Positions 52,672 through 62,075 are shown, numbered from the stretch's first letter. The stretch: DNA of 64,000 bases from Streptomyces malaysiensis subsp. samsunensis (GCF_024519315.1 NZ_JANIIC010000043.1:35083-99082), one strand, 5' to 3'. Made by a program: numbers and translations. The notes: a model not told the origin generated them from the letters alone.

Positions 52672-54810
52672 CTACGCCGGGACGCTCGCCACGCCCGGAG
52701 CCAGGAACGTCTTGCCGTTCACCCGCTCCGAGACGCCCTCGCGGTCCAGGTACGGCGTGATGCCGCCCAGGTGGAAGGGCCAGCCCGCACCGGTGATCAG
52801 GCACAGGTCGATGTCCTGCGCCTCGGCGACGACGCCCTCCTCGAGCATCAGGCCGAGCTCCTGCGCGACGGCGTCCAGCACCCGGGCGCGCACCTGCTCC
52901 TCGGAGAGGACGGTGTCGCCCTGCTGGAGCAGCGCGGCGACCTCCGGGTCCAGCTCCGGCTTCGCTGAACTGCCGCCGGCACGCACATAGAAGCCGCGCT
53001 TGCCCGCCTCGACCACGCGCTTGAGGTTCTCCGAGACCGTGAAGCGGTCCGGGAAGGCGCCGTGCAGCGTCTCCGAGACATGCAGGCCGATCGCCGGGCC
53101 GACCAGCTCCAGCAGCACCAGCGGGGACATCGGCAGGCCCAGCGGCTCGACGGCGCGCTCGGCGACGTCGACCGGGGTGCCCTCGTCGATGACGTTCTGG
53201 ATCTCGCCCATGAAGCGGGTCAGGATCCGGTTGACCACGAACGCCGGGGCGTCCTTGACCAGAACGGCGGTCTTCCTCAGCTTCTTGGCCACCCCGAAGG
53301 CCGTGGCCAGCGCCGGGTCATCGGTCTTCTCACCGCGGACGATCTCCAGCAGCGGCAGGATCGCGACCGGGTTGAAGAAGTGGAAGCCCACGACCCGCTC
53401 GGGGTGCTTGAGCTGGGACGCCATCTCGGAGACCGACAGCGAGGAGGTGTTGGTGGCGAGGATGGCGTGCTCCGGCACGACCGCCTCGACCTCGGCGAAC
53501 ACCTGCTGCTTGACGCCCATCTCCTCGAAGACGGCCTCGATGACGAAGTCGGCGTCGGAGAAGGCGGCGGCCTTGTCCAGCGAACCGGTCACCGCGGCCT
53601 TGAGGCGATTGGCCTTGTCCTGGTTGATCCGGCCCTTGAGCAGCAGCTTGTCGATCTCGCCGTGGACATAGCCCACGCCCTTGTCGACGCGCTCCTGGTC
53701 GATGTCGGTCAGCACGACCGGCACCTCCAGACGCCGCGCGAACAGCAGCGCCAGCTGCGAGGCCATCAGGCCCGCGCCCACGACGCCCACCTTGGAGACC
53801 GGGCGCGCCAGCGACTTGTCCGGGGCGCCGGCCGGGCGCTTGCCGCGCTTCTGCACCAGGTTGAAGGCGTAGATGCCGCTGCGCAGCTCACTGCCCATGA
53901 TCAGGTCGGCGAGCGCCTTCTCCTCGGCCTCGTAGCCCCGGGCGAGGTCGCCGTTGCGCGCGGCATCGATGATCTCCAGCGCGCGGTAGGCGGCGGGGGC
54001 CGCCCCGTGCACCTTGCCGTCGGCGATGGCGCGGCCGCGCACCACGGCCTCGTGCCAGGCGTCGCCGCGGTCGATCTCGGGCCGTACGACCTCGAGCTCG
54101 CCCTTGAGGACGGAGGCGGTCCAGATCAGCGACTGCTCCAGGAAGTCCGCGCCCTCGAAGATCGCGTCCGCGATCCCGAGCTCATAGACCTGCTCGCCCT
54201 TGAGCTGCTTGTTCTGGTTGAGCGAGTTCTCGATGATGACCGAGACCGCGCGGTCGGCGCCGATCAGGTTCGGCAGCAGGGTGCAGCCGCCCCAGCCGGG
54301 GACCAGGCCGAGGAAGACCTCGGGCAGCGAGAAGGCGGGCAGCGCCGAGGAGACGGTGCGGTAGGTGCAGTGCAGCCCGACCTCCACACCGCCGCCCATC
54401 GCCGCGCCGTTGTAGTACGCGAACGTGGGCACGGCGAGCGCCGACAGCCGCTTGAAGACGTCATGGCCGCCCTTGCCGATGGCCAGCGCGTCCTCATGGC
54501 GCTTCAGCAGCTCCACGCCCTTGAGGTCGGCGCCCACGGCGAAGATGAACGGCTTGCCGGTGATGCCGACACCGGTGATCTCGCCGTCCGCGGCCTCCTT
54601 CTCGACCTGGTCGATCGCCGTGTTGAGATTGGCGAGCGAGGCCGGGCCGAAGGTGGTGGGCTTGGTGTGGTCCAGGCCGTTGTCCAGCGTGATGAGCGCG
54701 AAGCGGCCGGCGCCCTGGGGGAGATCGAGGTGGCGGACGTGCGCCTGCGTCACGACCTCGCCCGGGAACAGCTCTGCCGCCCCCTTGAGAAGCTCTGCGG
54801 TGTTGGTCAC
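52672..54810 (-). CDS. fadB: fatty acid oxidation complex alpha subunit (enoyl-CoA hydratase / 3-hydroxyacyl-CoA dehydrogenase)
   Basis: A 712-residue two-enzyme protein of beta-oxidation. The N-terminal crotonase half has AVGADLKGVE, the oxyanion-type NGAAMGGGVEVGLHCTYR, and PEVFLGLVPGWGG. The dehydrogenase half starts at VGVVGAGLMASQLALLFARR (NAD-binding) and has GFHFFNPVAILPLLEI with the catalytic His. The GTG start at 54810 overlaps the thiolase stop by 4 bases, so the two are coupled. Confidence 0.94.
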   Translation of the reverse strand: MTNTAELLKGAAELFPGEVVTQAHVRHLDLPQGAGRFALITLDNGLDHTKPTTFGPASLANLNTAIDQVEKEAADGEITGVGITGKPFIFAVGADLKGVELLKRHEDALAIGKGGHDVFKRLSALAVPTFAYYNGAAMGGGVEVGLHCTYRTVSSALPAFSLPEVFLGLVPGWGGCTLLPNLIGADRAVSVIIENSLNQNKQLKGEQVYELGIADAIFEGADFLEQSLIWTASVLKGELEVVRPEIDRGDAWHEAVVRGRAIADGKVHGAAPAAYRALEIIDAARNGDLARGYEAEEKALADLIMGSELRSGIYAFNLVQKRGKRPAGAPDKSLARPVSKVGVVGAGLMASQLALLFARRLEVPVVLTDIDQERVDKGVGYVHGEIDKLLLKGRINQDKANRLKAAVTGSLDKAAAFSDADFVIEAVFEEMGVKQQVFAEVEAVVPEHAILATNTSSLSVSEMASQLKHPERVVGFHFFNPVAILPLLEIVRGEKTDDPALATAFGVAKKLRKTAVLVKDAPAFVVNRILTRFMGEIQNVIDEGTPVDVAERAVEPLGLPMSPLVLLELVGPAIGLHVSETLHGAFPDRFTVSENLKRVVEAGKRGFYVRAGGSSAKPELDPEVAALLQQGDTVLSEEQVRARVLDAVAQELGLMLEEGVVAEAQDIDLCLITGAGWPFHLGGITPYLDREGVSERVNGKTFLAPGVASVPA

Positions 54811-56024
54811 TTGTTCCCCTCGAAGTGCGGGTTCTCCCAGATCACGGTGCCACCCATACCGAAGCCGATGCACATCGTGGTGATGCCGTAGCGGACCTCG
54901 GGGCGCTCCTCGAACTGCCGTGCAAGCTGCGTCATCAGGCGGACACCGGAGGAGGCCAGCGGATGGCCGAAGGCGATCGCGCCGCCGTACTGGTTGACGC
55001 GCTCATCGTCGTCCGCGATGCCGTAGTGGTCCAGGAACGACAGGACCTGGACGGCGAACGCCTCGTTGATCTCGAACAGGCCGATGTCCTCGATCGACAG
55101 ACCGGCCTTGGCGAGGGCCTTCTTGGTGGCCGGGACCGGGCCGTAGCCCATCACCTCGGGCTCGACGCCCGCGAAGGCGAAGGAGACCAGGCGCATCCGC
55201 ACCGGCAGGCCGAGCTCCCGGGCGAAGTCCTCGGAGGCGATCAGCGAGGCGGTGGCGCCGTCGTTGAGCCCCGCGGAGTTACCGGCCGTGACCCGGCCGT
55301 GCGGGCGGAACGGGGTCTTCAGCGAGGCCAGGCCCTCCAGCGTGGTGCCCGGACGCATCGGCTCGTCGGCCGTGGCCAGGCCCCAGCCCAGCTCCCCGCC
55401 CTCGGGGGAGGTGCGGCGCACCGAGATCGGCACCAGGTCCTGCTGGATCTTTCCGTTGGCGTACGCCTTGGCGGCCTTCTCCTGGCTGCGCAGTGCGAAC
55501 TCGTCGGCGCGCTGCTTGGAGATATGCGGCAGCCGGTCGTGGAGGTTCTCCGCCGTCATGCCCATGAACAGGGCCGACTCATCGACCAGCTTCTCCGAGA
55601 CGAAGCGGGGGTTGGGGTCGACGGACTCGCCCATGGGGTGGCGGCCCATGTGCTCGACACCGCCCGCGACGACGGCGTCGTAGGCACCGAAGGCGATGGA
55701 TCCCGCGGTGGTGGTCACGGCCGTCATGGCACCGGCGCACATTCGGTCGATGGCGTAGCCGGGGACCGACTGGGGCAGCCCGGCCAGGATGCCCGCGGTG
55801 CGGCCGATGGTCAGGCCCTGGTCGCCGATCTGCGTCGTCGCGGCGATGGCCACCTCGTCGATGCGCTCCGGCGGCAGATCCGGGTTGCGGCGCAGCAGCT
55901 CCCGGATGCACTTGACGACCAGGTCGTCGGCGCGGGTCTCGTGGTAGATGCCCTTCGGGCCCGCCTTGCCGAATGGGGTCCGGACGCCGTCGACGAAGAC
56001 GACGTCCCTAGCGGTACGAGGCAC
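54807..56024 (-). CDS. fadA: acetyl-CoA C-acyltransferase (3-ketoacyl-CoA thiolase)
   Basis: A 405-residue thiolase with the acylated Cys in IDRMCAGAM, the conserved GGVEHMG, NEAFAVQ and HPLASSG blocks and the second Cys in TTMCIGFGMGG. It cleaves 3-ketoacyl-CoA in the last step of beta-oxidation. The GTG at 56024 has GGAGGAGA at 6 bases; the longer frame is unsupported. First gene of the fadAB operon, with a palindrome upstream. Confidence 0.95.
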   Translation of the reverse strand: MPRTARDVVFVDGVRTPFGKAGPKGIYHETRADDLVVKCIRELLRRNPDLPPERIDEVAIAATTQIGDQGLTIGRTAGILAGLPQSVPGYAIDRMCAGAMTAVTTTAGSIAFGAYDAVVAGGVEHMGRHPMGESVDPNPRFVSEKLVDESALFMGMTAENLHDRLPHISKQRADEFALRSQEKAAKAYANGKIQQDLVPISVRRTSPEGGELGWGLATADEPMRPGTTLEGLASLKTPFRPHGRVTAGNSAGLNDGATASLIASEDFARELGLPVRMRLVSFAFAGVEPEVMGYGPVPATKKALAKAGLSIEDIGLFEINEAFAVQVLSFLDHYGIADDDERVNQYGGAIAFGHPLASSGVRLMTQLARQFEERPEVRYGITTMCIGFGMGGTVIWENPHFEGNK

Positions 56025-56095
56025 GTTGGCTCTCCTCCAGGTGCGGGATGGCACTGCTGCGGGCACGCCCGGGGCGCGCCGTCACACCCTCATGC

Positions 56096-56107
56096 TACTT
56101 ATGAGTA
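56096..56107. promoter_or_regulatory. TACT..AGTA palindrome upstream of fadAB
   Basis: TACTTATGAGTA (near-perfect palindrome) lies about 72 bases before the fadA start. Sites of the TACT-4-AGTA type are common for TetR-family regulators of fatty acid genes in actinobacteria; the regulator here is not known. Confidence 0.4.
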
Positions 56108-56153
56108 ACCAAGCTGCCCAGTCCTCACCGCCGGAGGGTTGAACGTCACAGCC

Positions 56154-56183
56154 GTGGACCGGTGGCACCCGCCGCCGGTCCAC
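56154..56183 (-). terminator. terminator after the RNase D gene
   Basis: GTGGACCGG and CCGGTCCAC form a 9-base stem 10 bases after the stop at 56194 (minus strand). Confidence 0.65.
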
Positions 56184-56193
56184 GCGCGTCACA

Positions 56194-57471
56194 TCAGGCG
56201 GGCGGCGTCAGCAAGGCGGCCGTCAGCACCGGGGTCACCTGGTCGATCTGCCAGGAGCGGGCGCCGTGACCTGCGAGAACGGAGGCGATCGCATCCGTCG
56301 TCGGCTCGGCGGGCGGCTCCCAGCACAGCCGCCGGACGGTGTCCGGGGCGATCAGGTTCTCCTGCGGAAGATTCAGCTGTTCGGCCAGTTGGGTGACGGC
56401 CGCACGCGCCGCGGAGAGCCGCGCCGCCGCGGCCGGGTCCTTGTCGGCCCACGCCCGCGGCGGGGGCGGACCGGCCACCGGCTGGCCCGGCTGCGGAAGG
56501 TCGGCCTCCGGCAGGGCCCGCGCCCGGTCCACCGCGGCCTGCCACTGCTCCAGCTGACGCCGGTTCATCCGGTGGCCGAAACCGCTGAGCGCGGCCAGCG
56601 CCCGCACGTTGGCGGGCAGGGCAAGCGCGGCCTCGACGATGGCCGCGTCGCCCAGCACCTTGCCCGGTGAGACATCGCGGCGCTGGGCGATCCGGTCCCG
56701 CGCCGTCCACAGCTCGCGCACCACGGCCATCTGCCGGCGCCGCCGCACCTTGTGCATCCCCGACGTACGCCGCCAGGGATCCTTGCGCGGCGGGGCGGGC
56801 GGGGCCGCGGCGATGGCCGCGAACTCCTGGTGCGCCCAGTCCAGCTTGCCCTGCCGCGCCAGCTCCTCCTCCAGCGCATCGCGCAGGTCCACCAGCAGCT
56901 CGACATCGAGCGCGGCGTAGTGCAGCCAGGGCTCGGGCAGCGGGCGGGTGGACCAGTCGACGGCGGAGTGGCCCTTCTCCAGGGCGTATCCGAGGATGTT
57001 CTCGACCATGGCGCCCAGCCCCACCCGGGCGAATCCGGCCAGCCGGCCCGCGAGTTCGGTGTCGAAGATCCGGGCCGGGACCATGCCTATGTCCCGCAGA
57101 CAGGGCAGATCCTGGGTCGCGGCGTGCAGCACCCATTCGGCGTCGGCGATCACGGCGCCCAGACCGGAGAGGTCGGGGCAGCCGACGGGGTCGATCAGTG
57201 CGGTCCCCGCTCCGGCCCGGCGCAGCTGGACCAGATAGGCCCGCTGTCCGTAGCGGTAGCCGGAGGCGCGCTCGGCATCGACGGCCACCGGGCCGTGGCC
57301 CGCGGCGAAGGTCGCGATGACCTCGGCGAGGGCGTCCGCGTCCGCGGTGACGGGCGGGATGCCCTCACGCGGCTCCAGCAAGGGGACCGGCGCCGGGGGG
57401 AGGTCGTCCGGAGGAGCGCCCCCGGTGGTTCGCAGTGTCGTCTCTGCTGCGGTCTCTTGGGCGTCGGTCAC
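56194..57471 (-). CDS. rnd: ribonuclease D family 3'-5' exonuclease
   Basis: A 425-residue protein. The DEDD exonuclease core is visible: AVDAERA (first Asp and Glu), HAATQDLPCL (second Asp) and HYAALDVELL (Tyr and fourth Asp). An HRDC domain follows (about residues 225-305, with VVRELWTARDRIAQRRD), then a second HRDC-like C-terminus. It trims structured RNA 3' ends. GTG start at 57471. Confidence 0.92.
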   Translation of the reverse strand: MTDAQETAAETTLRTTGGAPPDDLPPAPVPLLEPREGIPPVTADADALAEVIATFAAGHGPVAVDAERASGYRYGQRAYLVQLRRAGAGTALIDPVGCPDLSGLGAVIADAEWVLHAATQDLPCLRDIGMVPARIFDTELAGRLAGFARVGLGAMVENILGYALEKGHSAVDWSTRPLPEPWLHYAALDVELLVDLRDALEEELARQGKLDWAHQEFAAIAAAPPAPPRKDPWRRTSGMHKVRRRRQMAVVRELWTARDRIAQRRDVSPGKVLGDAAIVEAALALPANVRALAALSGFGHRMNRRQLEQWQAAVDRARALPEADLPQPGQPVAGPPPPRAWADKDPAAAARLSAARAAVTQLAEQLNLPQENLIAPDTVRRLCWEPPAEPTTDAIASVLAGHGARSWQIDQVTPVLTAALLTPPA

Positions 57472-57506
57472 CTGTCAAGGGTAGCTGTGTGCGGAGAGTA
57501 CGCAGG

Positions 57507-57540
57507 GCGCCCGTCGACGGAACGTTCCGTCGACGGGCGC
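57507..57540 (-). terminator. 34-bp perfect palindromic terminator after the LuxR regulator
   Basis: GCGCCCGTCGACGGAAC continues into its exact reverse complement to 57540. It lies 45 bases after the regulator's stop and before the RNase D gene. Confidence 0.8.
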
Positions 57541-57584
57541 GGGGGTGATGGAGAGCCGCATGGCGGCCGGGCGGGCGGTACGGC

Positions 57585-58244
57585 TCAGTGGATGATTCCG
57601 GTGCGCAGCGCGACCGCGACCATTCCGGCCCGGTCCCCGGTGCCCAGCTTGCGGGCGATCCGGGCGAGGTGACTCTTGACGGTGAGCGCGGACAGGCCCA
57701 TCGAGACGCCGATGGCCTTGTTGGACTGGCCCTCCGCAACCAGCCTCAGCACCTCGACCTCGCGGCCCGACAGCTCCCGGTAGCCGCCCGGGTGGCCGGG
57801 GGCGCCCGGCGGGCGGCGGTGCATCCGGGCGGCGGCGCCGAGCGGGGCGGCGCCGGGGCGGCCCGGGATGCCGAGGTTGGTGCGGGTGCCGGTGACGACA
57901 TAGCCCTTGACGCCCCCGGCCAGTGCGTTCCGTACCGCGCCGATGTCATCGGCGGCGGACAGGGCCAGCCCGTTGGGCCAGCCCGCGGCGCGGGTCTCGG
58001 ACAGCAGCGTGAGGCCGGAGCCGTCGGGAAGGTGGACATCGGCGACGCAGATGTCGCGTGGGTTGCCGATGCGGGGACGGGCCTCCGCGATGGACGACGC
58101 CTCGATGACGTCGCGCACCCCGAGGGCCCAGAGGTGGCGGGTGACGGTGGAACGTACGCGGGGGTCGGCGACGACGACCATGGCCGTCGGCTTGTTGGGG
58201 CGGTAGGCGACCAGGCTGGACGGTTGCTCGAGGAGAACAGACAC
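57585..58244 (-). CDS. orphan response regulator with LuxR-type DNA-binding domain
   Basis: A 219-residue protein. The receiver domain keeps the phosphorylatable Asp (CVADVHLPDGSG), the Ser/Thr switch (ALSAADD) and the Lys (GVKGYVV). The linker is Pro/Gly/Arg-rich. The HTH is ELSGREVEVLRLVAEGQSNKAIGVSMGLSALTVKSHLARIARKL. The acidic pocket is reduced to one Asp (VVVADPRV), so phosphorylation may be weak. No histidine kinase is adjacent. GTG start at 58244. Confidence 0.9.
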   Translation of the reverse strand: MSVLLEQPSSLVAYRPNKPTAMVVVADPRVRSTVTRHLWALGVRDVIEASSIAEARPRIGNPRDICVADVHLPDGSGLTLLSETRAAGWPNGLALSAADDIGAVRNALAGGVKGYVVTGTRTNLGIPGRPGAAPLGAAARMHRRPPGAPGHPGGYRELSGREVEVLRLVAEGQSNKAIGVSMGLSALTVKSHLARIARKLGTGDRAGMVAVALRTGIIH

Positions 58245-58446
58245 CAGGTCCTCCTGGGTAAGTGGTGGGACGGGTCATAACGTCCTTCGGCACCGATAGG
58301 GCCCGGCTTTAGAGAAAGATCACGATTTGGTGAGTAACAATTCGGGCGATTAGGACGACTGATCGATCGTGACTGATCTTTTTCAGGACATCCGGAAGCT
58401 CAGCGTCTTTTTCCGTACATCCCGAACATCCCGAATATTGCGGGGC

Positions 58447-59178
58447 TCAGCGCGCCTGAGGTCCCCTCCGCTGCGGGAGCGAGACGACGCCCGCCTCCGT
58501 GGCGCCCGCCGGAGGCAGCCCCGCGATCTGGCACAGGAGGTCGCACCAGGCGGCCAGATGTCCCGCGGTGTCCGGTACGACCAGCCGCTCGGCCGCGCCC
58601 TCGCCCGCCGGCTCCCGGCGCCGGGGGCCGGAGCGGGCCGGTTCGGGGGGCGGGTGGTCGGACGGGGTCCAGGAGGCGCGGATCTCGATCTTGGTCGACG
58701 GCTCCCGTTCGCCCATCGCGCCGAAGTAGTGCGAGCTCGCCCGGGTGACCGTGCCGCTGGGCTCCCCGTAGGGCAGACCGCGTGCCTCCAGTGCGCCGGT
58801 GAGCCAGGACCAGCACACCTCCGGCAGCAGCGGATCCGCCGCGATCTCCGGCTCCAGGTCCGCGTGGACCAGCGTGACCAGGCGGAAGGTGCCGCGCCAG
58901 GCGTCGTGCCCGGCCGGGTCGTGCAGCAGGATCAGCCGCCCCTCGGCCAGCTCCTCGTCATCGCCGGACGCGCCGGTGACCACCGCCTCCAGCGCGTACG
59001 AGTAGGGTGCGAGCCGACGCGGGGGTGGGGTCGGATCGAGCTCCACCTCGGGCCGTACCCGCACACCGCGCAGCGCGGTGACGGCATGCCGGAAGGCGGG
59101 AGGCGTGTCATCGCCGCCCGCGTCCGTGCCGTCAGGGCCGTCAGCACCGTTCGAGAGGTGTCCTTGAACCGCTGCCAT
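58447..59178 (-). CDS. DUF3000 family protein
   Basis: A 243-residue soluble protein with the conserved actinobacterial DUF3000 pattern: FRHAVTALRGVRVRPEVELDPTPPPRRLAPYSYAL, LLHDPAGHDAWRGTFRLVTLVHADLEPE, and a C-terminal AAWCDLLCQIAGLPP. It sits divergently from hemE with 91 bases between, a constant neighbour in Streptomyces from memory. Function is unknown. A -10-like TAGTCT 7 bases before the ATG suggests a leaderless transcript. Confidence 0.9.
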   Translation of the reverse strand: MAAVQGHLSNGADGPDGTDAGGDDTPPAFRHAVTALRGVRVRPEVELDPTPPPRRLAPYSYALEAVVTGASGDDEELAEGRLILLHDPAGHDAWRGTFRLVTLVHADLEPEIAADPLLPEVCWSWLTGALEARGLPYGEPSGTVTRASSHYFGAMGEREPSTKIEIRASWTPSDHPPPEPARSGPRRREPAGEGAAERLVVPDTAGHLAAWCDLLCQIAGLPPAGATEAGVVSLPQRRGPQAR

Positions 59179-59185
59179 GCCCGGA

Positions 59186-59262
59186 AGACTAGGCGCAGTG
59201 AGGGCCCTAACCGGGGAGGAACACCCGGGTTGGCGGGTCACTCGTTCGGCCCGTGCGAAGAT
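59186..59262. promoter_or_regulatory. divergent leaderless promoters of DUF3000 and hemE
   Basis: On the minus strand TAGTCT (59191-59186) precedes the DUF3000 ATG at 59178. On the plus strand GAAGAT (59257-59262) precedes the hemE ATG at 59270. Neither gene has a strong ribosome site, consistent with leaderless starts. Confidence 0.35.
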
Positions 59263-59269
59263 TTGGGGC

Positions 59270-60376
59270 ATGAGCGCCAGTGAGCGGCCCTCGGGCCAGC
59301 AGCAGACCGGCCGCCCCACGGCCGGTGCCACAGCCGATTCGGCTTTTCTGCGGGCCTGCCGCCGGGAGCCGGTGCCCCACACGCCCGTGTGGTTCATGCG
59401 GCAGGCGGGGCGCTCGCTCCCGGAGTACCGCAAGCTGCGCGAGGGCACCGCGATGCTCGAGTCCTGTATGCGGCCCGACCTGGTCACCGAGATCACGCTC
59501 CAGCCGGTGCGCCGCCACCGAGTGGACGCGGCCATCTACTTCAGCGACATCGTCGTACCGCTCAAGGCCATCGGTGTCGACCTCGACATCAAGCCCGGGG
59601 TCGGGCCCGTCGTCGAGCGGCCGATCCGCACCCGCGCCGATCTGGAGCGTCTGCGTCCGCTCGATCCGGACGATGTGAAGTACGTCACCGAGGCCGTCGG
59701 GGCGCTCATCGGCGAGCTCGGCGCGACCCCGCTGATCGGCTTCGCGGGCGCGCCCTTCACGCTCGCCAGCTATCTGGTCGAGGGCGGCCCGTCGCGCAAC
59801 CACGAGCACACCAAGGCGCTCATGTACGGCGACCCGGCGCTCTGGGCCGCGCTGCTCGACCGGCTCGCCGACATCACCTCGGCCTTCCTCAAGGTCCAGA
59901 TCGAGGCGGGCGCCTCGGCCGTACAGCTCTTCGACTCCTGGGTGGGCGCCCTGGCCCCCGCCGACTACCGCCGCAGCGTGCTGCCCGCCTCCCGGAAGGT
60001 CTTCGACGCCGTCGCCGGATACGGTGTGCCGCGCATTCACTTCGGCGTGGGCACCGGTGAGTTGCTCGGGCTGCTCGGCGAGGCGGGCGCGGATGTCGTC
60101 GGCGTCGACTGGCGGGTGCCGATGGACGAGGCCGCCCGGCGCGTCGGTCCCGGCAAGGCGCTCCAGGGCAATCTCGACCCCGCCGTGCTCTTCGCGCCGC
60201 GCGCGGCCGTCGAGGCCAAGGCGGACGAGGTGCTGGAGGCGGCCCGGGGGCTGGAGGGGCATATCTTCAACCTCGGCCATGGCGTGCTGCCCAGCACCGA
60301 CCCGGACGCGCTCACCCGCCTCGTGGAGTATGTGCACACCAGGAGCGCATCGCGCGCACCTTCTGTGAAGGTCTGA
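59270..60376 (+). CDS. hemE: uroporphyrinogen decarboxylase
   Basis: Converts uroporphyrinogen III to coproporphyrinogen III in heme synthesis. It has 368 residues. Family signatures are PVWFMRQAGRSLPEYR near the N-terminus, AAIYFSDIVVPLKAIG with the catalytic Asp, GFAGAPFTLASYLVEGG and NLGHGVLPSTDPD. Only a GGGG lies before the ATG at 59270, which suggests a leaderless transcript. It is divergent from the DUF3000 gene. Confidence 0.96.
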   Translation: MSASERPSGQQQTGRPTAGATADSAFLRACRREPVPHTPVWFMRQAGRSLPEYRKLREGTAMLESCMRPDLVTEITLQPVRRHRVDAAIYFSDIVVPLKAIGVDLDIKPGVGPVVERPIRTRADLERLRPLDPDDVKYVTEAVGALIGELGATPLIGFAGAPFTLASYLVEGGPSRNHEHTKALMYGDPALWAALLDRLADITSAFLKVQIEAGASAVQLFDSWVGALAPADYRRSVLPASRKVFDAVAGYGVPRIHFGVGTGELLGLLGEAGADVVGVDWRVPMDEAARRVGPGKALQGNLDPAVLFAPRAAVEAKADEVLEAARGLEGHIFNLGHGVLPSTDPDALTRLVEYVHTRSASRAPSVKV

Positions 60377-60419
60377 ACCAAGGGGGAACCCGCGTATCTC
60401 CCGTGGCGTCGTGAGGGGC

Positions 60420-61952
60420 ATGACCGACATGCCCGCCACCGCGCTGTCAGATTCGCCGGAGTCGCCGGAGTGTGTCCACTTCGTCGACGACTGGGACGGC
60501 ATCCTCCACGAGACCTATGGCGGCGATTCGGACCGGGCCGTCCTGGACTGTGCCCGGCGGCTGGCGGCCGACCCCGCGGGCGAGGGGGCGTACGCGTGGA
60601 CGCTCGGGCTGGTCATGATGGCCGCGCATATCGGCCGGTTCTCCCGTAAGGACGTCGCGGCGGCGGCCCTGGAGGCCCTCCACGCCACCGACCGGCGGCT
60701 GCGCGAGGCGCCCTGCGCCCACCGGACGCATCCGTACGAGAGCGATCTGGACGACCGGATCGACCACTTCGTGGACGATCTGCCGCTGCTCACCAACGGG
60801 TTGACCGAGGACGAGGACCCCGACTGGGAGGACGACGCCACCAAGGAGCAGTGGCTGTGCCCGCGCGACATCGCCGGGTACGCGCGGGTCGCCGTGGACA
60901 TCATCGCCCCCGGCAGCGTGGGCGGTATCCCGCCCCGGCTGCCGGTCCGCGACGCGCGCCGCGCCGAGGATCTGCGCTCCATCGTCTGGGACTACCCGAG
61001 CGCGGCCGTCGACCCCGGTCAGGAGCTGTCGGCCTACGCCAGGAACCTGGTCGCCAACCCGCTCGGCTATCACCGCGCCGGGCTCGTGGTCGTGCTGCAC
61101 GCCGCCTGCTGGTACGCCGCCAGCGGCCGGATCCGCGACCGGCGGGTCCTGGACACCATGGTGGACGCCCTGGAGGCGGTGCTGCCCGGTCTCGGCGACG
61201 CGTCGTGCGGGCACGGCGAGGGCGACCACCCCGAAGTCGGCCGGGACACCGCGGAGCAGGCCACCGTGGGCATCCATCTGCTCAGCCCCGGCGGCCGGGG
61301 CGTCTACCGCCAATGGCACCGGGAGGAGCTGGAGACGGCGCCGCTGGAGGCGTGGCTGTGCCCGGCCTTCCTCGCCGCGATCGCCCGCGAGGCGCTGGAC
61401 CATCTGCGCACCGGCCGGGAACGGCTCTTCGGCCTCCGGGACACCGCCCACCTGGACGGGGCGCTCGTACGCCCCGACGGGCGGCTCGACATCGAACGGC
61501 TCACCCACGCCCTGCGCTTCCGCTGCCGGGACGGGCAGGCCGCACAGGACGCCGGGCTGTGGGCCGCGCGGCGGTTCGCGGCGGGCCCGGCCGATCCGCG
61601 CGAGCGGCTGGTGCTGCTGCTGGTCGCCTGCTGGTCGGTGACCTCCGCCGAGGAGGCGCCGCCCGAGGCCGTCCACCGGGATCTGCGGGCGATCCTCGGC
61701 GCGGTGCGGACCGGTCCGGCGGCCGGGCCCTGCCCCCATGACGCGCACCCCTGGGAGATGCTGGCCGAACTGGCCGGCCGCCGTCACTTCGGCCTCCACG
61801 AGGACCCTTACGGCGCCCATCTCAACCATCTGTACGCGCCCGGGGAGTACGACACTCCCGAGCCGCCCTTCGACCCGGAGGCGTGGAGCTGCCCCCGCCA
61901 TGTGGCCGGGCGGGTCAGGGAGGCGCTGCGGATCATCGACGGCGCGCACTGA
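60420..61952 (+). CDS. unknown protein built of three internal repeats with Cys/His motifs
   Basis: A 510-residue protein. Three helical repeats of about 120 residues (roughly 43-162, 205-329 and 381-506) each contain a Cys-x-His cluster followed by W-x-CP: CAHRTHPYE with QWLCPRD, CGHGEGDHPE with AWLCPAF, and CPHDAHPWE with AWSCPRH. The Cys and His could bind zinc. No known domain is recognised. Start may be GTG 60411, ATG 60420 or ATG 60429 (the last has GAGGGG at good distance). It lies 43 bases after hemE and could be co-transcribed. Confidence 0.8.
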   Translation: MTDMPATALSDSPESPECVHFVDDWDGILHETYGGDSDRAVLDCARRLAADPAGEGAYAWTLGLVMMAAHIGRFSRKDVAAAALEALHATDRRLREAPCAHRTHPYESDLDDRIDHFVDDLPLLTNGLTEDEDPDWEDDATKEQWLCPRDIAGYARVAVDIIAPGSVGGIPPRLPVRDARRAEDLRSIVWDYPSAAVDPGQELSAYARNLVANPLGYHRAGLVVVLHAACWYAASGRIRDRRVLDTMVDALEAVLPGLGDASCGHGEGDHPEVGRDTAEQATVGIHLLSPGGRGVYRQWHREELETAPLEAWLCPAFLAAIAREALDHLRTGRERLFGLRDTAHLDGALVRPDGRLDIERLTHALRFRCRDGQAAQDAGLWAARRFAAGPADPRERLVLLLVACWSVTSAEEAPPEAVHRDLRAILGAVRTGPAAGPCPHDAHPWEMLAELAGRRHFGLHEDPYGAHLNHLYAPGEYDTPEPPFDPEAWSCPRHVAGRVREALRIIDGAH

Positions 61953-62010
61953 TCGGCGGCGGGGGCGACGGGGCTTGGCGCCTGCGGCGGGCCTTCCCCT
62001 CCCCGCCCCT

Positions 62011-62075
62011 TCCCGAAACCGGGGCTCCGCCCCGGACCCCGCTCCTCAAACGCCGGAGGGGCTGATTTCAGCGCC
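62011..62075. repeat. dispersed Streptomyces intergenic repeat / hairpin
   Basis: The GGGGCTCCGCCCC hairpin followed by CTCAAACGCCGGAGGGGCTG is a sequence I recognise from many Streptomyces intergenic regions. It lies between two convergent genes and probably acts as a terminator. No gene is seen in 61953-62154. Confidence 0.6.
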
